Notes: a model not told the origin generated them from the letters alone. Numbered from the stretch's first letter, positions 11,241-22,950 are shown. The stretch: DNA of 64,000 bases from Prorocentrum cordatum (GCA_963575745.1 CAUYUJ010019892.1:1-64000), one strand, 5' to 3'. Translations and numbers: made by a program.

Positions 11241-12259
11241 TTCTTATGTTATAAAGGACTATTCGGATCTGGGCTGGCCTCGTGTATTGTCCCATCGTTC
11301 TTTGCCCATACGACCGCACACCATCCCAACCAGGCCTGTATTATCCCACCACCTTCATTTGTTATACACGATACGTTGCGCACGTAATGGTTTTTATGTA
11401 TGTATGGGTATATATATATATGTTAACAAACAGAAAGAAACGCCCATTTTCAAGACACAAGCAAACACAAGGGCAACATCCACACGCGCGCGGCGTCGCG
11501 CTCGCATGGCGAAACCTGTCAAAACCATAGGTTTCGTACGACAATCAAGATCGAGGTTCCCGAAAACATATGTAAAACATAATTTGGGAACATGGATTGT
11601 CCCAAAAAGGCTTGCGCGCTATTGCGAATTCTAACGAAAGCCATCGATTCTTCCATCACATGCGGCCAAGCGTGCACCTCGCCCGCGTATGTCAAGAGCA
11701 TTCGAACGCCCTTGCGCGCGTGCTGGGGGGGCACGGCCCTTGTAATATCATACTCTGCGGGCCACCCGCGCCCGTCGGCCGCGCGCGCATGTCGAAATCC
11801 TCCCAAAACCTTCATCACCGGCACGTGGACACCATCATCGCCACCGGCGTGACCAGCATCGGCGACGTCATTGGCATGCCGTCATCATCGCCACCGGCCT
11901 CGATACGATTAGCATCGTTTTTGCTGTTGTCGACTTCGCCATGATACGGCACCCACCCGAGCTACCGACTCGCACTGTACTGCCTGCGCGTCAACGCGGC
12001 CTGCGAGACGCGCTGGGAAGTCCCCAGCGGTCAGCGGCAACGCGGCCGCGTCGGTCGCGCCAGACTAGTCGGCCGCTCTGCGCTTGAGCCTCCGCGCACG
12101 AGCGCGCCCGCAGCGATGCGCCAGCCAGCGCCGAGCAGCCATCGCAATCTCCGCCGCATTGGTTCTTACCCCAAACCAACTTGCGGATGGGGGGAGGGAT
12201 GATTGCGCGAGTAGCGGAGTCGACATTTCATTCGTGAGCATGAGCGAGTTGCACCACAG

Positions 12260-12368
12260 GAGTAGGAGGAGGAGGAGCAGGAGGAGAGGAGGAGGAGGGG
12301 GAGGGGGAGGAGGAGGAGGGGGAGGAGGAGGGGGAGGAGGAGGAGGAGGAGGAGGAAGAGGAGGAATG
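12260..12368 (+). repeat. (GGA)n microsatellite
   Basis: GGA/GGGGGA repeat flanked on both sides by GTTGCACCAC-type words, so it appears to have expanded inside the degenerate minisatellite family seen at 10.8-11.2 kb. Confidence 0.9.
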
Positions 12369-12494
12369 TTGCTCCACGTGGGTTGCACCACGTGTATCGC
12401 CAGAAGCACACCAGTGGGGGCCCACGCTGGCTCACGCAACCCGTAGTTTTTTCGAGACGACGTATCGAACCATCGGATGCTCGGGCATGTTGTG

Positions 12495-12675
12495 CTGGGT
12501 AGTCGAAGGCCAGACTGTCAGATTGGATTGGGCCCCAAGGGCCAATCTGGCCCGGCCAAACTGGATGATTCGGGTTATTCGCCAGACTGGATTCGCGTTG
12601 GCTCCCTCGCCAGATTGCCCCCGTTTGCCAGATTGGGCCTGCCAGATTGGCGCCAGATTGGCTTCGACTACCCAG
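12495..12675. mobile_element. MITE-like element with 14-bp terminal inverted repeats
   Basis: The left end CTGGGTAGTCGAAG is the exact reverse complement of the right end CTTCGACTACCCAG, and the match continues imperfectly inward (GCCAGACTG against CAGATTGG). A short direct repeat TTGT lies next to both ends, one base away on the left. The 181-bp interior is rich in CCAGATTGG words that fold back on each other. It has no coding capacity, so any mobility would depend on a transposase encoded elsewhere. Confidence 0.6.
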
Positions 12676-13423
12676 TTGTATGTATCCCGCCTCTTTGCGC
12701 CGTTACCGCTTGTTGCGAGGCGTCAGTCGACGTGTGCTGGTGAGCGGCGAGCTGCCACCCTTTTTATGTTGCATTTGGAAGGCTTGCGTCGATCCGCTTG
12801 CCCCGGGTGTTGGGGCAGGGACCAGCGAGCATAGGGACAGTTCGTGGCGGGCGGATTTTGACGCCAGGACACACGAGGCGCCTCAGATTGATTCGGGCAG
12901 TTCGAGGACATGCAGAACGGCAACATTCGCTCCATCTGCCCCAGGAGGCAGGCGGGTCGGGTGGGCAGCTGGCCCCGCGGTCGGCGAGCCCACATCGCCC
13001 GTTCCAACAGCCTGGGGCCCCGCGCGCACAGCGGGGCGAGCGGCGGGTGCCGATCGCGCCAAGAGCGACCGCGGGGCTTCGCGGGGGCGGGCGGGGGGGG
13101 GACCGTTTGGGGGTGGGGCGATGGCAGGCGGAGACCACTTGGAAAGGGGTAGAATTCCATCATGGATAAATCTAGATACCCGCATACATACATATCCGCA
13201 TACATACCTACACATAACCTATATACACTTGTCCATCTGATAGCCCCCGCAATTGCGGATAAGAATGAGGGGGCGGGGGTCGCCGGTGGTTCACGAGGCT
13301 CGAACGAAAAACTTAAAGAGGCCCGCCCCATTCGCAGATTTGTTGTGACATGCGTAGCGAGCCCGACCGTAGCGAGCCCACCGCATGCGCATGCATGTTG
13401 GGGATACAACACAACAATATCGG

Positions 13424-13552
13424 TGGGTCGCGGGGTGTGTCGCGGGTGGGTCGCGGGTGGTTCGTGGGTGGGTCGCGGGTGGGTCGCGGGTGGGTCGTGG
13501 GTGTGTCGCGGGCGGGTCGCGGGTGGGTCGCGGGGTGGGTCGCGGGCAGGAC
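13424..13552 (+). repeat. GTGGGTCGCGG 11-bp minisatellite
   Basis: About eleven copies of an 11-bp unit ending in GCGG. The period equals that of the GTGTCCCGNNG arrays at 8, 26 and 39.6 kb and the sequence is partly related. It ends directly at the CAA array that begins the 0.8-kb duplication. 12676-13423 shows no supported gene. Confidence 0.85.
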
Positions 13553-14338
13553 GACGACAACAACAACAACAACAACAATTACTAGCACGTGGGGACACTC
13601 CGTTCTCACCAGTGCCAGGGTTTTCATAGGAGGCGGGCAATACCCCCACTTTGTGGGGGGGCCGGTTCAAGCTCTACCAAATTTCCAAACGACTCTTCGC
13701 CACCACCCACACCCAGCTTCCCGCCCTATGACGTTCGGACACTTCACTTCGTGGCATGCGGACGACCGTGGCTACTATTCAGGGCCCCGCGGCCGACGAC
13801 GACGGCGTGCGCGCGCGAAGAAAAAACGAATGTGTCCCGCATGGTATTATTTGACAGGGATGATGGCCCTGGCAGGTGCGCAACCGTTGTTGCAGAAGTT
13901 CGAAAAAGTTGCTCGCAAAAGCCCGTTTGACAGAAATGTTTAAAAAGTGTTGGGTTTCCTACGAATCCGCAAGAGCGCGCGGGATGAAATTTTGACATTT
14001 TTTTGTTGAAAAACCATTGGTTTTTTGATGTTTTTATGTTAAAATCGCTACGAAAACTAAGGTTTTGGAAGGATTTCGTCTTGCGCGCGCGAATGTCCAC
14101 TTTACCTTATTTTTTGCAAGGGATTCTTGAAGTTTGGTTATGTTAGAACAAGAAATGTCACTTTTATTATTTTTTGCAAGGGAAAACCGATCGTAACAAC
14201 ACAACCGGATCTGGACACATCGTTTTACCTGAGACTTCCTCACGAAAATGATGAAAATGTGGCTGCGGCCTAGGCGCGGCGGGGGGGCCATGCACCAGGG
14301 GCCCCAACAATAATTATTCTTTAGAAGTAAATAATGTT
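13552..14338 (+). repeat. Tandem ~0.8-kb duplication, unit 1
   Basis: Begins with (CAA)n, then a unique segment that is GC-rich at first and strongly AT-rich later (T-runs, TTTTTTGTTGAAAAA), ending near AATAATGTTCAACAAC. The next unit starts 811 bp further on. A 113-codon frame is shared by both copies on the plus strand, but it has no recognisable family and opposing frames are also open. Confidence 0.85.
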
Positions 14339-14339
14339 C

Positions 14340-14390
<51 letters not shown>

Positions 14391-15166
14391 TACTAGCACG
14401 TGGGGACACTCCGTTCTCACCAGTGCCAGGGTTTTCATAGGAGGCGGGCAATACCCCCACTTTGTGGGGGGGCCGGTTCAAGCTCTACCAAATTTCCAAA
14501 CGACTCTTCGCCACCACCCACACCCAGCTTCCCGCCCTATGACGTTCGGACACTTCACTTCGTGGCATGCGGACGACCGTGGCTACTATTCAGGGCCCCG
14601 CGGCCGACGACGACGGCGTGCGCGCGCGAAGAAAAAACGAATGTGTCCCGCATGGTATTATTTGACAGGGATGATGGCCCTGGCAGGTGCGCAACCGTTG
14701 TCGCAGAAGTTCGAAAAAGTTGCTCGCAAAAGCCCGTTTGACAGAAATGTTTAAAAAGTGTTGGGTTTCCTACGAATCCGCAAGAGCGCGCGGGATGAGA
14801 TTTTGACATTTTTTTGTTGAAAAAACATTGTTTTTTTGATGTTTTTATGTTAAAATCGCTCCGAACACTAAGCTTTTGGAAGGATTTCGTCTTGCGCGCG
14901 CGAATGTCCACTTTACCTTATTTTTTGCAAGGGATTCTTGAAATTTGATTATATTAGAACAAGAAATGTCATTTTATAGTGTTTTTTGCAAGGGAAAACG
15001 GATTACAACAAAACAACCGGATCTGGATCACATCGTTTTACCTGAGGCTTCCTCACGAAAATGATGAAAATGTAGCTGCGGCCTAGGCGGCGCAGGGGGG
15101 GCGCGCACCAGGGGGCCCAACAATAATTATTCTTTAGAATGAATAATGTTCAACAACAACAACAAC
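14339..15166 (+). repeat. Tandem ~0.8-kb duplication, unit 2, with closing CAA array
   Basis: A near-identical copy of 13552-14338 with scattered substitutions, mostly in the AT-rich half. CAA arrays lie at the start (14339-14389) and just after the end (15151-15166). A triplet array at every boundary suggests unequal exchange or slippage at CAA repeats as the cause. Confidence 0.85.
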
Positions 15167-15551
15167 CACAAGTATAATTTTCGCCGCGGATCCCCTTTTC
15201 AGCCATGCACCCAGGGACAATGTAAGACCGTTCGGCCCCTCACTCTGACTAGAAAGACGGCTCCGGAGGCCTCCGGGCAGAAAAACCATCAGGGGCACCC
15301 GAAATAGACGACCCCCCAGGGCTTCGCGGAGCCTCTCCGGTTCCCGCGCCCCCCCTGGAGTTTCCGGGTAGGTTCCAAATTGATCACAGACAGGCCAAGA
15401 TGGCTTCAAGAAGGCCCCAGGTGGCGTCGAGACGGCCCTAAAGGCCCCCAAGACTCTCCAAATCGGTTCCAAGAAGACCCCCGAGGAACCGAAGAGGCAA
15501 TTACCGCCTCATTCCCCCATGAAAGCGTACATTTCTATCACATTCCTTTTT

Positions 15552-15685
15552 CCCCACATGTTTCGTGGGGTTCTGGTTTTCTTCCCTTCCGCGTCTCACC
15601 CGCGTCTCCTCCTTCTCCTCCCTCTCCTTCTTTTTGTTCCCCCACATGTTTCGTGGGGTTCTGGTTCCCCACATGCTTCGTGGGG
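15552..15685 (+). repeat. Three CCCCACATG..CGTGGGG hairpins
   Basis: The word CCCCACATGTTTCGTGGGG (one copy with C for a T) occurs at 15552-15570, at about 15641-15658 and at 15667-15685, each followed by TTCTGGT. The six-base arms are complementary. 15167-15550 is GGCCCCAAGA-type low-complexity DNA without a gene. Confidence 0.75.
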
Positions 15686-15775
15686 TTCTGGTTTTCTTCC
15701 CTGCCGCGTCGCACCCGCGTCTCACCTCACACCTCCCCTCCTCCTCACAGCACTGCTCAGCACAGCTTGGTTTCT

Positions 15776-17890
15776 CACCGCAGCGTCTGTGCGTGCCAGG
15801 GTCGGAGAGCGTGGCAGGCGTAGCACTTTCTCGACAGCAGGGGGGGTGCGTAGGGGGTGGTCTCTCACCGCGGCGTCTATGCGTGCCAGGGTCGGAGAGC
15901 GTGGCAGGCGTGTCACTTTCTCGACACCAGAGAGGGTGCGCAGGGGGTGGTCTCTCACCGCGGCGTCTATGCGTGCCAGGGTCGGAGAGCGTGGCAGGCG
16001 TGGCACTTTCTCGACACCAGGGGGGGTGCGCAGGGGGTGGTCTCTCACCGCGGCGTCTATGCGTGCCAGGGTCGGAGAGCGTGACAGGCGTGGCACTTTC
16101 TCGACACCAGAGGGGGTGCGCAGGGGGTGGTCTCTCACCGCGGTATGCGTGCCAGGGTCGGAGCGTGGCAGGGTCGGATGCGTGCCAGGCGGGGTCGCGC
16201 ACCGCGGCGTCTACACGTCGGAGAGCGTGGCAGGCGTGGCACTTTCTCGACAGCAGGGGGGGTGCGTAGGGGGTGGTCTCTCACCGCGGCGTCTATGCGT
16301 GCCAGGGTCGGAGAGCGTGGCAGGCGTGGCACTTTCTCGACACCAGAGAGGGTGCGCAGGGGGTGGTCTCTCACCGCGGCGTCTATGCGTGCCAGGGTCG
16401 GAGAGCGTGGCAGGCGTGGCACTTTCTCGACACCAGGGGGGGTGCGCAGGGGGTGGTCTCTCACCGCGGCGTCTATGCGTGCCAGGGTCGGAGAGCGTGG
16501 CAGGCGTGGCACTTTCTCGACACCAGAGGGGGTGCGCAGGGGGTGGTCTCTCACGCGGCGCGGGTCGGGAGCGTGGCAGGCGTGGCACTTTCTCGACACC
16601 AGGGGGGTGCGCAGGGGGTGGTCTCTCCACTATGCGTGCCAGGGTCGGAGAGCGTGGCAGGCGTGGCACTTTCTCGACACCAGGGGGGGTGCGCAGGGGG
16701 TGGTCTCTCACCGCGGCGTCTATGCGTGCCAGGGTCGGAGAGCGTGGCAGGCGTGGCACTTTCTCGACACCAGGGGGGGTGCGCAGGGGGTGGTCTCTCA
16801 CCGCGGCGTCTATGCGTGCCAGGGTCGGAGAGCGTGGCAGGCGTGGCACTTTCTCGACACCAGAGAGGGTGCGCAGGGGGTGGTCTCTCACCGCGGCGTC
16901 TATGCGTGCCAGGGTCGGAGAGCGTGGCAGGCGTGGCACTTTCTCGACACCAGAGGGGGTGCGCAGGGGGTGGTCTCTCACCGCGGCCCCTATGCGTGCC
17001 AGGGTCAGCGTGGCAGGCGTGGCACTTTCTCGACACCAGGGGGGGTGCGCAGGGGGTGGTCTCTCACACGCGGCCCCTTGCGTGCCAGGGTCGGAGAGCA
17101 CGTGGCACTTCTCGACACCAGGGGGGGTGCGCAGGGGGTGGTCTCTCACCGCGGCGTCTATGCGTGCCAGGGTCGGAGAGCGTGGCAGGCGTGGCACTTT
17201 CTCCAGACAGGGGGGGTGCGCAGGGGGTGGTCTCTCACCGCGGCGTCTATGCGTGCCAGGGTCGGAGAGCGTGGCAGGCGTGGCACTTTCTCGACACCAG
17301 AGAGGGTGCGCAGGGGGTGGTCTCTCACCGCGGCGTCTATGCGTGCCAGGGTCGGAGAGCGCGGCAGGCGTGGCACTTTCTCGACACCAGGGGGGTGCGC
17401 AGGGGGTGGTCTCTCACCGCGGCGTCTATGCGTGCCAGGGTCGGAGAGCGCGGCAGGCGCGGCACTTTCTCGACACCAGAGAGGGTGCGCAGGGGGTGGT
17501 CTCTCACCGCGGCGTCTATGCGTGCCAGGGTCGGAGGGCGTGGCAGGCGTGGCACTTTCTCGACACCAGGGGGTGCGCAGGGGGTGGTCTCTCACTACCA
17601 GAGAGCGTGGTGCGCAGGGTGCGCAGGGGTGGTCTCTCAAACCATGGTCGGAGAGCGTGGCAGCGTGGCGTCAGGGCAGAGCTCGTGGCAGGCGGGAGGG
17701 GGGTGCGCAGGGGGTGGTCTCTCACCGCGGCCCCTATGCGTGCCAGGGTCGGAGAGCGTGACAGGCGTGGCACTTTCTCGACACCAGGGGGGGTGCGTAG
17801 GGGGTGGTCTCTCACCGCGGCCCCTATGCGTGCCAGGGTCGGAGAGCGTGGCAAGCGTGGCATTTTCTCGACACCAGAGGGGGTGCGCCC
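15776..17890 (+). repeat. 90-bp minisatellite array with higher-order structure
   Basis: About 23 copies of a 90-bp unit containing GGTGGTCTCTCACCGCGG, TATGCGTGCCAGGGTCGG and GGCACTTTCTCGACACCAG. Because 90 is divisible by three, frames stay open for hundreds of codons on both strands. Units differ at the bases after GACACCAG (GGGGG, AGAGG or AGGGG types) and by a CAGCAG/GTAGG variant. The order of variant types at 15820-16110 repeats at 16245-16525. Truncated units lie near 16140-16215, 16555, 16625, 17010 and 17590-17690. Confidence 0.9.
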
Positions 17891-18345
17891 CAAGGTGGAT
17901 CCAAGAGGACCCCCCTCGATGGCCGTGGGCGGCAAGCTTTGCTTTATTCGTTGGGAGGTCGTACATGTTTGGCATCTTCGTTTCTGTTGTCCCACCAGCG
18001 GCCCAGGCGGCTGCGAGAGGCCCGCAGGAGCGAGGACCGCAACAGCGCTCCAAGGCCGCCGAAGAGGCCCCTAAGAGGGCACCAAAAGCCCAGGATGGCC
18101 TCAAGACGGCCCAAGAGGCGCCCAGGACGCCCAAAAGCGCTTCAGAGGGGCCCAGCGAGACCCAAAAGAGGCCCCCCAAGCGCCCCCAGAGCAGCCCTCC
18201 GATCGCCCTCGGCGCCACGGTGGCCCCCATAGCATCCCGGCGGTCAAAGCCTCCAGAGTCCCGCAAGAAGCCTCCTAGAAGCCCCAAGAGGCCCCCAATG
18301 GACGTTCAAGTGGCCCGCAACGAGTCCCCCGAGCGGCCCCCGTAG
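17890..18345 (+). repeat. GGCCCCAAGA-type low-complexity DNA
   Basis: Words such as AGGCCCCCAAGAG recur without a fixed period. The open frames read as Pro/Arg/Lys-rich strings and are not convincing genes. The same sequence type dominates 20.4-22.8 kb and 24.2-26.0 kb. Confidence 0.75.
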
Positions 18346-19760
18346 ATAATATAAGATATGTCTTACACACTTCAAGTCGCAGACACCGCCATTCTGGAGG
18401 TATACAAACACTCTACCCCTGACTTCTTCTCATCCTCTTGCCCCTCTTCCTTCTCCTCGTCCTCTTCTGTCCTGTTCCCAGGAGACCTCCCAAACCATCC
18501 CATGAAGAAGTAGCCAGCCTGGAGAGCTCAGAGTCGTTCTTCCAGCTCAGGCCTCGGGTTACACGTGCTAGCCTGAAGACCTCCAAGATATCCAGCATGA
18601 CGAAGCGTCTTGCCTGCGATACTTGTGTGCTGCTTGTGTTGCTCCAGGACAGTGGGATTTCGTCTTAATCGAATCAGCTGAGCTGCGCTTTAAGTTTTAA
18701 CGGACCGCGCCGTGCCGAAGGTTCAGACTCGTCAGAAGCGTTGGTGTCTAATGTCCCATTGAGGATTGGAAGCGGACTTGGGATTGTTTTCAGACCGCAG
18801 GATCAATAATCATTTTGGCCTCGTCGGACCATGCTGGATGCTGTCTTACATCTTGTCTACGAACAGTTTCGCGAATGTGGTTCGGTCACCTCCGAGGCCT
18901 CGACGGTGCAGTTTCTCCTGGACTTACTTTGCCCTGTGGCGGTGCCCGATGAGAACCCCATTTGCATGCGAAGATTTTCAGGTCGACCTGAGCGGGATTT
19001 CCCTGTCGAAAAGCCATGGAGGAAGCGCGATTGCGGATGATTTGCAGGTCCACGATGAAAATTTCAAGGTCGGCGTAAGCATGTTGCAGCGCCCCGCCCC
19101 CTTGTATGAAAGAATGCATTCCTGCGACGCGTACCGATTCCTACTCCTTTCGGTGTTTAAAGTCATATACAGGGGCTCGGGAGTGCAGCCCCGAGGCGGT
19201 TGCGCCCATCGCGCCACTGGGGTGACCTGGTTATGACATTGTACGGGGCCCCGTGCGCCAAGCGGGGGCTCGTGTCTCCCAGTGCATCTGCGCGCACGCG
19301 CGGCGAATTCTTGCGTTGACGCCGTCACGCGCGCCGTCTTTTCTCGCGAGACCTTCGCAAACGGCCAGACTGAGTCAGCATCGCCAGGGCTGTCGTGGGA
19401 GCATCGTGAGCCGTCCTGAAGCAAGACTGGCCCGTCTCAGAAGCCATGTTCGGCCGTCGCGGAGGCATGTCTCAAACCAGGGGTGGACCTAAGCGGTGGT
19501 TTGGCGATTTCGTGGCCCGTGTTCGTTTCGACTTCGTTCTGCGGTCAAGGCTGATCGAAGACAACACAAGGGAAAACGGAAACAAAACGAACACGAAAAG
19601 CATGATTTTGGTCGAGCCTTGTCTGAAGCCATTGTGGTGGCATGGGTGGCCTCCACGGGCCGCAGCTGGAAGCCGTTCTGGGCATCCCCGGGGGCTCGCG
19701 ATGCGCCAGGGAGGCGCCGGGCCGCCCAGGACGCCTCGGAGGGTAGGGGCGGTGCACGGG
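18346..19760. other. Unique-looking region, no supported gene
   Basis: The composition is more even than in the surroundings. The longest forward frame (18766-19236) overlaps equally long reverse frames and shows no recognisable domain. I see no RNA gene or repeat structure here. Confidence 0.5.
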
Positions 19761-19764
19761 TCTA

Positions 19765-19947
19765 GGCCTCCTAGATCGGGTTGGAGTAGATGGGGTCGGA
19801 GGATCGCGCCGCATCGCCGATGCATCGGCGATGCGGCTCGATGCGGAGCCCGATTTTTCCACGCGGACGTCGCCGATGCGTCGCCAATGCATTGGCGATG
19901 CGACGCGATCCTCCGACCCCACCTGTTCGGACCCCATCTAGGAAGCC
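19765..19947. mobile_element. MITE-like inverted-repeat element with TCTA target duplication
   Basis: The terminal sequences GGCCTCCTAGAT (left) and ATCTAGGAAGCC (right) are inverted repeats with one mismatch, and pairing resumes inward through GGGGTCGGAGGATCGCG. The flanking bases TCTA at 19761-19764 and 19948-19951 form a direct repeat, as expected for a target-site duplication. The middle carries a perfect 24-bp palindrome at 19811-19834 made of GCATCGGCGATGC words. There is no coding capacity. Confidence 0.7.
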
Positions 19948-20280
19948 TCTAGCGGGAGGGCCCCACATTTTTGGTCTACCTCGGTGCCCCCATTGACAAT
20001 CTTTTTCCTACAGTCTTCTCACACTCTCCCTAGTGAGCCCCCCCACGCCCCACCGGGTTGAGCCGTGGGGCGGGGGCTGGAACGGTGGCCGCGTCTGCAC
20101 GACACTTCGGCCGAGAGCGAGCGAGCGAGCACGGGAGGGTGTGCGCGCAGAGGGGGGGGCAGCCCCTCGGAAGATGATAGCAGCGCTGCCAGGCAGCACT
20201 TGGCACTCTTACCACCCCATCGGCGTGCAGAGGAGAGGTGGAGAGGCGGCGGAGAGTGAGAGGGGGGCGAGGGGAGAAAG

Positions 20281-20306
20281 AGAGAGAGAGAGAGGCACAC
20301 ACACAT

Positions 20307-20350
<44 letters not shown>
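20281..20350 (+). repeat. (GA)n(CA)n(TA)n microsatellite
   Basis: GAGA, CACA and TATA dinucleotide blocks run together. 19952-20280 upstream is unique-looking without a supported gene. Confidence 0.9.
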
Positions 20351-22557
20351 GAGTAGGCCGGGGGGGGGGGCCAAAATCGGTGCCGTCATCCCCCATGGGG
20401 GCCTCTCGAACCTTTGGGGGGTCACAGACCCCCCGGGACTGCCCCGGGCCGCTTCCAAATTGCACACGACAGGCCACGCGGGCCGTACAGATGGTTAAAA
20501 AAGCTTCAAGAGGCCCCGAAGACGCCCGAGAGCGCCCCGAGAGGGCCCGAGGTGGCTTGCAGATGGCCGACGAGGGCCCCAAGAAGGCCTTCAAGAGGCA
20601 AAACGTACATTTTCAGCATGCTCCCTTGCTTCGTTGTTACAGTGCCCCAGACGCGTTTGAGGAGCCCCAAGACAGCCCAAGAGAGACCCAAGAGGGCCCA
20701 AGACGGCCCAAAAGGGTCGGCCTGCGGGGCTCACGGAACCCCCCAAGACGGCCCCAGAGGCCCCGAAGCCGGCCCAGGAGGCCTCCAAGACGGCCTCAGG
20801 GAGGCCCGAGAGGGCCTCGCTCGAAATCATGTTCCCGGAAGCCTCTCCGGGTGATTCGCGGGTTCCCAGGACGCCCAAAGACAGCCCCCAGAGGCCCCGG
20901 ACACGCCGAAGATGGCCTTAGGACGGCCGACGACGCCGCCAAAACGCCCCAAGAGCGCCTCCAGAGGCCCCTCCAAAGGGCCCCAGAAGCCGAAAATCAT
21001 ACATTTTCCAATGGTTTTTGAAGCATTATTGCGCTCTCCCATATTCTGCCTCCCCATGGTCCCCGACCGCGTCAGAGGCCCTTCAGATCGCTCCAAGACG
21101 GCCGAAGAGGCTCCCGAGAATGCCGAGAGACGGCCCAGGAGGCTCCCCGGATAAGTCAAGAGGGCCTCGAGAGCGCCCCAAGAGAGCCCCAAGAGCGACC
21201 CCTTAAGAGGGCCCGAAGAGCGCGACATTTCAAGGTCTCCGGCCTGAGAGGCTCCTAGGACGCCCCCGGAGGCCATCAAGAGGCCCCCAAGAAGCCCCGT
21301 GAGGCTCCCAAGAGGCCCCCCGGATGCCCCAATAGGCCCCCAAGGGGCCCCCAGGGAAGCCCCTGCGGCCCCAGCGGGCCCCCAAGACACTTCGGTGAAT
21401 CGTTTTTCCCAGATAGCTTTCCGGGAACATGATTCCTTGGGCTTCCGCCCACCGCCCCAACCATGTTTCCAATAGGCTTGCCGACAAGGCCAAAAGGCGC
21501 CCCTCGGTAAGCCCCCAGAGGCCCCTGAGCCGAACAAATCATGCTCCCGGAAAGCTTCCCGGAGTAGGCCCGTGGGGGGGGGGCGGGCCGCTGCTTGTTC
21601 CCCCCATCGGTGCCCACCCGGGGTTGCGGGGGGGGGTCCAGAGCTCCCGAGGCGGCCCGGGCCCGCCCCGAAGCAGGCCACGAGGCCCCGAAGACGCCCA
21701 AGATACCCTCAACACAGCCGACGAGGACTCCAACACGCTCCAGGACGGACTCAAGAGGCTCCTCAAGAGGGCCCTGGAAGGCAAGATTCGATCGTTTTCC
21801 AAGTGTTTTGGATGTTGGTGTTCTTGCTTTTCCCGCTTCCCAGCGCTCCCTCACGGCCTCGGAGGCCCTTCAGATCGCTCCAAGAAGGCCCACGAGGCCC
21901 CGACGAGGGCCCCAAGACGGCCCAGGATGCTCCACAGACAACCCAAGTGTGCCCCAAGAGCGCGCCAAGAGAAGGCTCAGAGGGGTCCCGAGGCGACCCG
22001 GGCCCGCCCCGAAGCAGGCCACGACAGGCTAATGGAGGTCCCGAGAGGGCCCTAGACGGTCCCAAGAGGCCCCGAAGACGCCCAAGATGCCCTCAAGACG
22101 GCCGACGAGGACTCCAACATGCTCCAGGACGGACTCAAGAGGCTCCCCAAGAGGGCCCTGGGAGGCAAGATTCACTAATTTCCCAATGGTTTTTGAAGGA
22201 TTTAGGCGTTCTTGCTTCCCCCGCTTCACAGCGCTCCCTCACGGCCTCGCTCGGAGGCCCTTCAGATCGCTCCAAGACGGGCCACGAGGCCCGGAAGAGG
22301 GCCCCAAGACGGCCCAGGAGGCTCCCCAGACAACCCAATTGTGCCGCAAGAGCTCCCGAAGAGAGGGCCCAGAGGGGGACCGCCAACCGATATTTTGAAG
22401 TCTCTGGCCCTAGAGGCCGCTTGTAGGCCCCCGGAGGCCACCAAGAGGCTCCCACGAAGCCCCGTGAGGCGCCCAAGAGGCCCCCAGAGCCCCAAGAGAC
22501 CCCCAAGGGGCTCCCAGGGAACGCCCAAGAGGCCCCCCAACACACCCCAAGAAATCA

Positions 22558-22583
22558 TGTCCCCTGAAAACCTTCCGGGGACA
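22558..22583. repeat. TGTCCCC..GGGGACA hairpin
   Basis: Seven-base outer arms with an imperfect inner continuation (TGAAAACCTTCC). It belongs to the recurring hairpin family of this region and is followed by TGGTTCATCATGGGCCC, which also follows the next copy. Confidence 0.6.
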
Positions 22584-22675
22584 TGGTTCATCATGGGCCC
22601 GAGAGTTCCCGGAGGCCCCCAAGGGGCCCCCATGGAACGCCCAAGAGACCCCCCAACACACCCCAACAAACCACA

Positions 22676-22697
22676 TCCCCAGAAAGCCTTCTGGGGA
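22676..22697. repeat. TCCCCAGAA..TTCTGGGGA hairpin
   Basis: Nine-base perfect arms around AGCC. It is followed by the same CATGGTTCATCATGGGCCC sequence as the hairpin at 22558-22583, 118 bp away. Confidence 0.75.
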
Positions 22698-22860
22698 CAT
22701 GGTTCATCATGGGCCCGCGAGTCTCCGGAGGCTTCGAAGTACCATCATGCTACAGGATAGTTGTCTGGGAAGTTGATTGGGAACATGACTGATCGCCTTC
22801 TCGCGGCCCTCCGCAGATCGTTTCGCACAAAGTTGCCCCAAGTGCCCTCTTGAACCGACG

Positions 22861-22884
22861 ACGACGAAACGACTAAGACGACGA

Positions 22885-22950
<66 letters not shown>

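Larger units (their letters stand above)
20370..22800 (+). repeat. Degenerate GGCCCCAAGA low-complexity region with embedded longer repeats
   Basis: Mostly CCCAAGAGGCC-like words. Embedded in it, a longer unit recurs near 21005-21100, 21795-21890 and 22184-22290 (GGTTTTTGAAG-like start, then TTCAGATCGCTCCAAGA), so part of the region is a tandem repeat of about 390 or 785 bp. Frames are open on both strands with Pro/Arg-rich or Gly/Leu-rich translations. I treat these as composition artefacts. Confidence 0.75.

Noticed and set aside
15776-17890. CRISPR-like regular repeats
   Set aside because: Contiguous 90-bp units without unique spacers in a eukaryotic genome; a minisatellite.
15519-18345. 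Very long overlapping open frames (up to 851 codons) across the 90-bp array
   Set aside because: The 90-bp period is a multiple of three and keeps several frames open on both strands. There is no conserved start, domain or codon signature.
18766-19236. 156-codon forward frame as a gene
   Set aside because: Reverse frames of similar length overlap it, composition is not distinctive, and no domain is recognisable.
20370-22800. Pro/Arg-rich and Gly/Leu-rich frames of 150-290 codons
   Set aside because: Overlapping frames on both strands in GGCCCCAAGA low-complexity DNA with no domain. The same character recurs at 24-26 kb.
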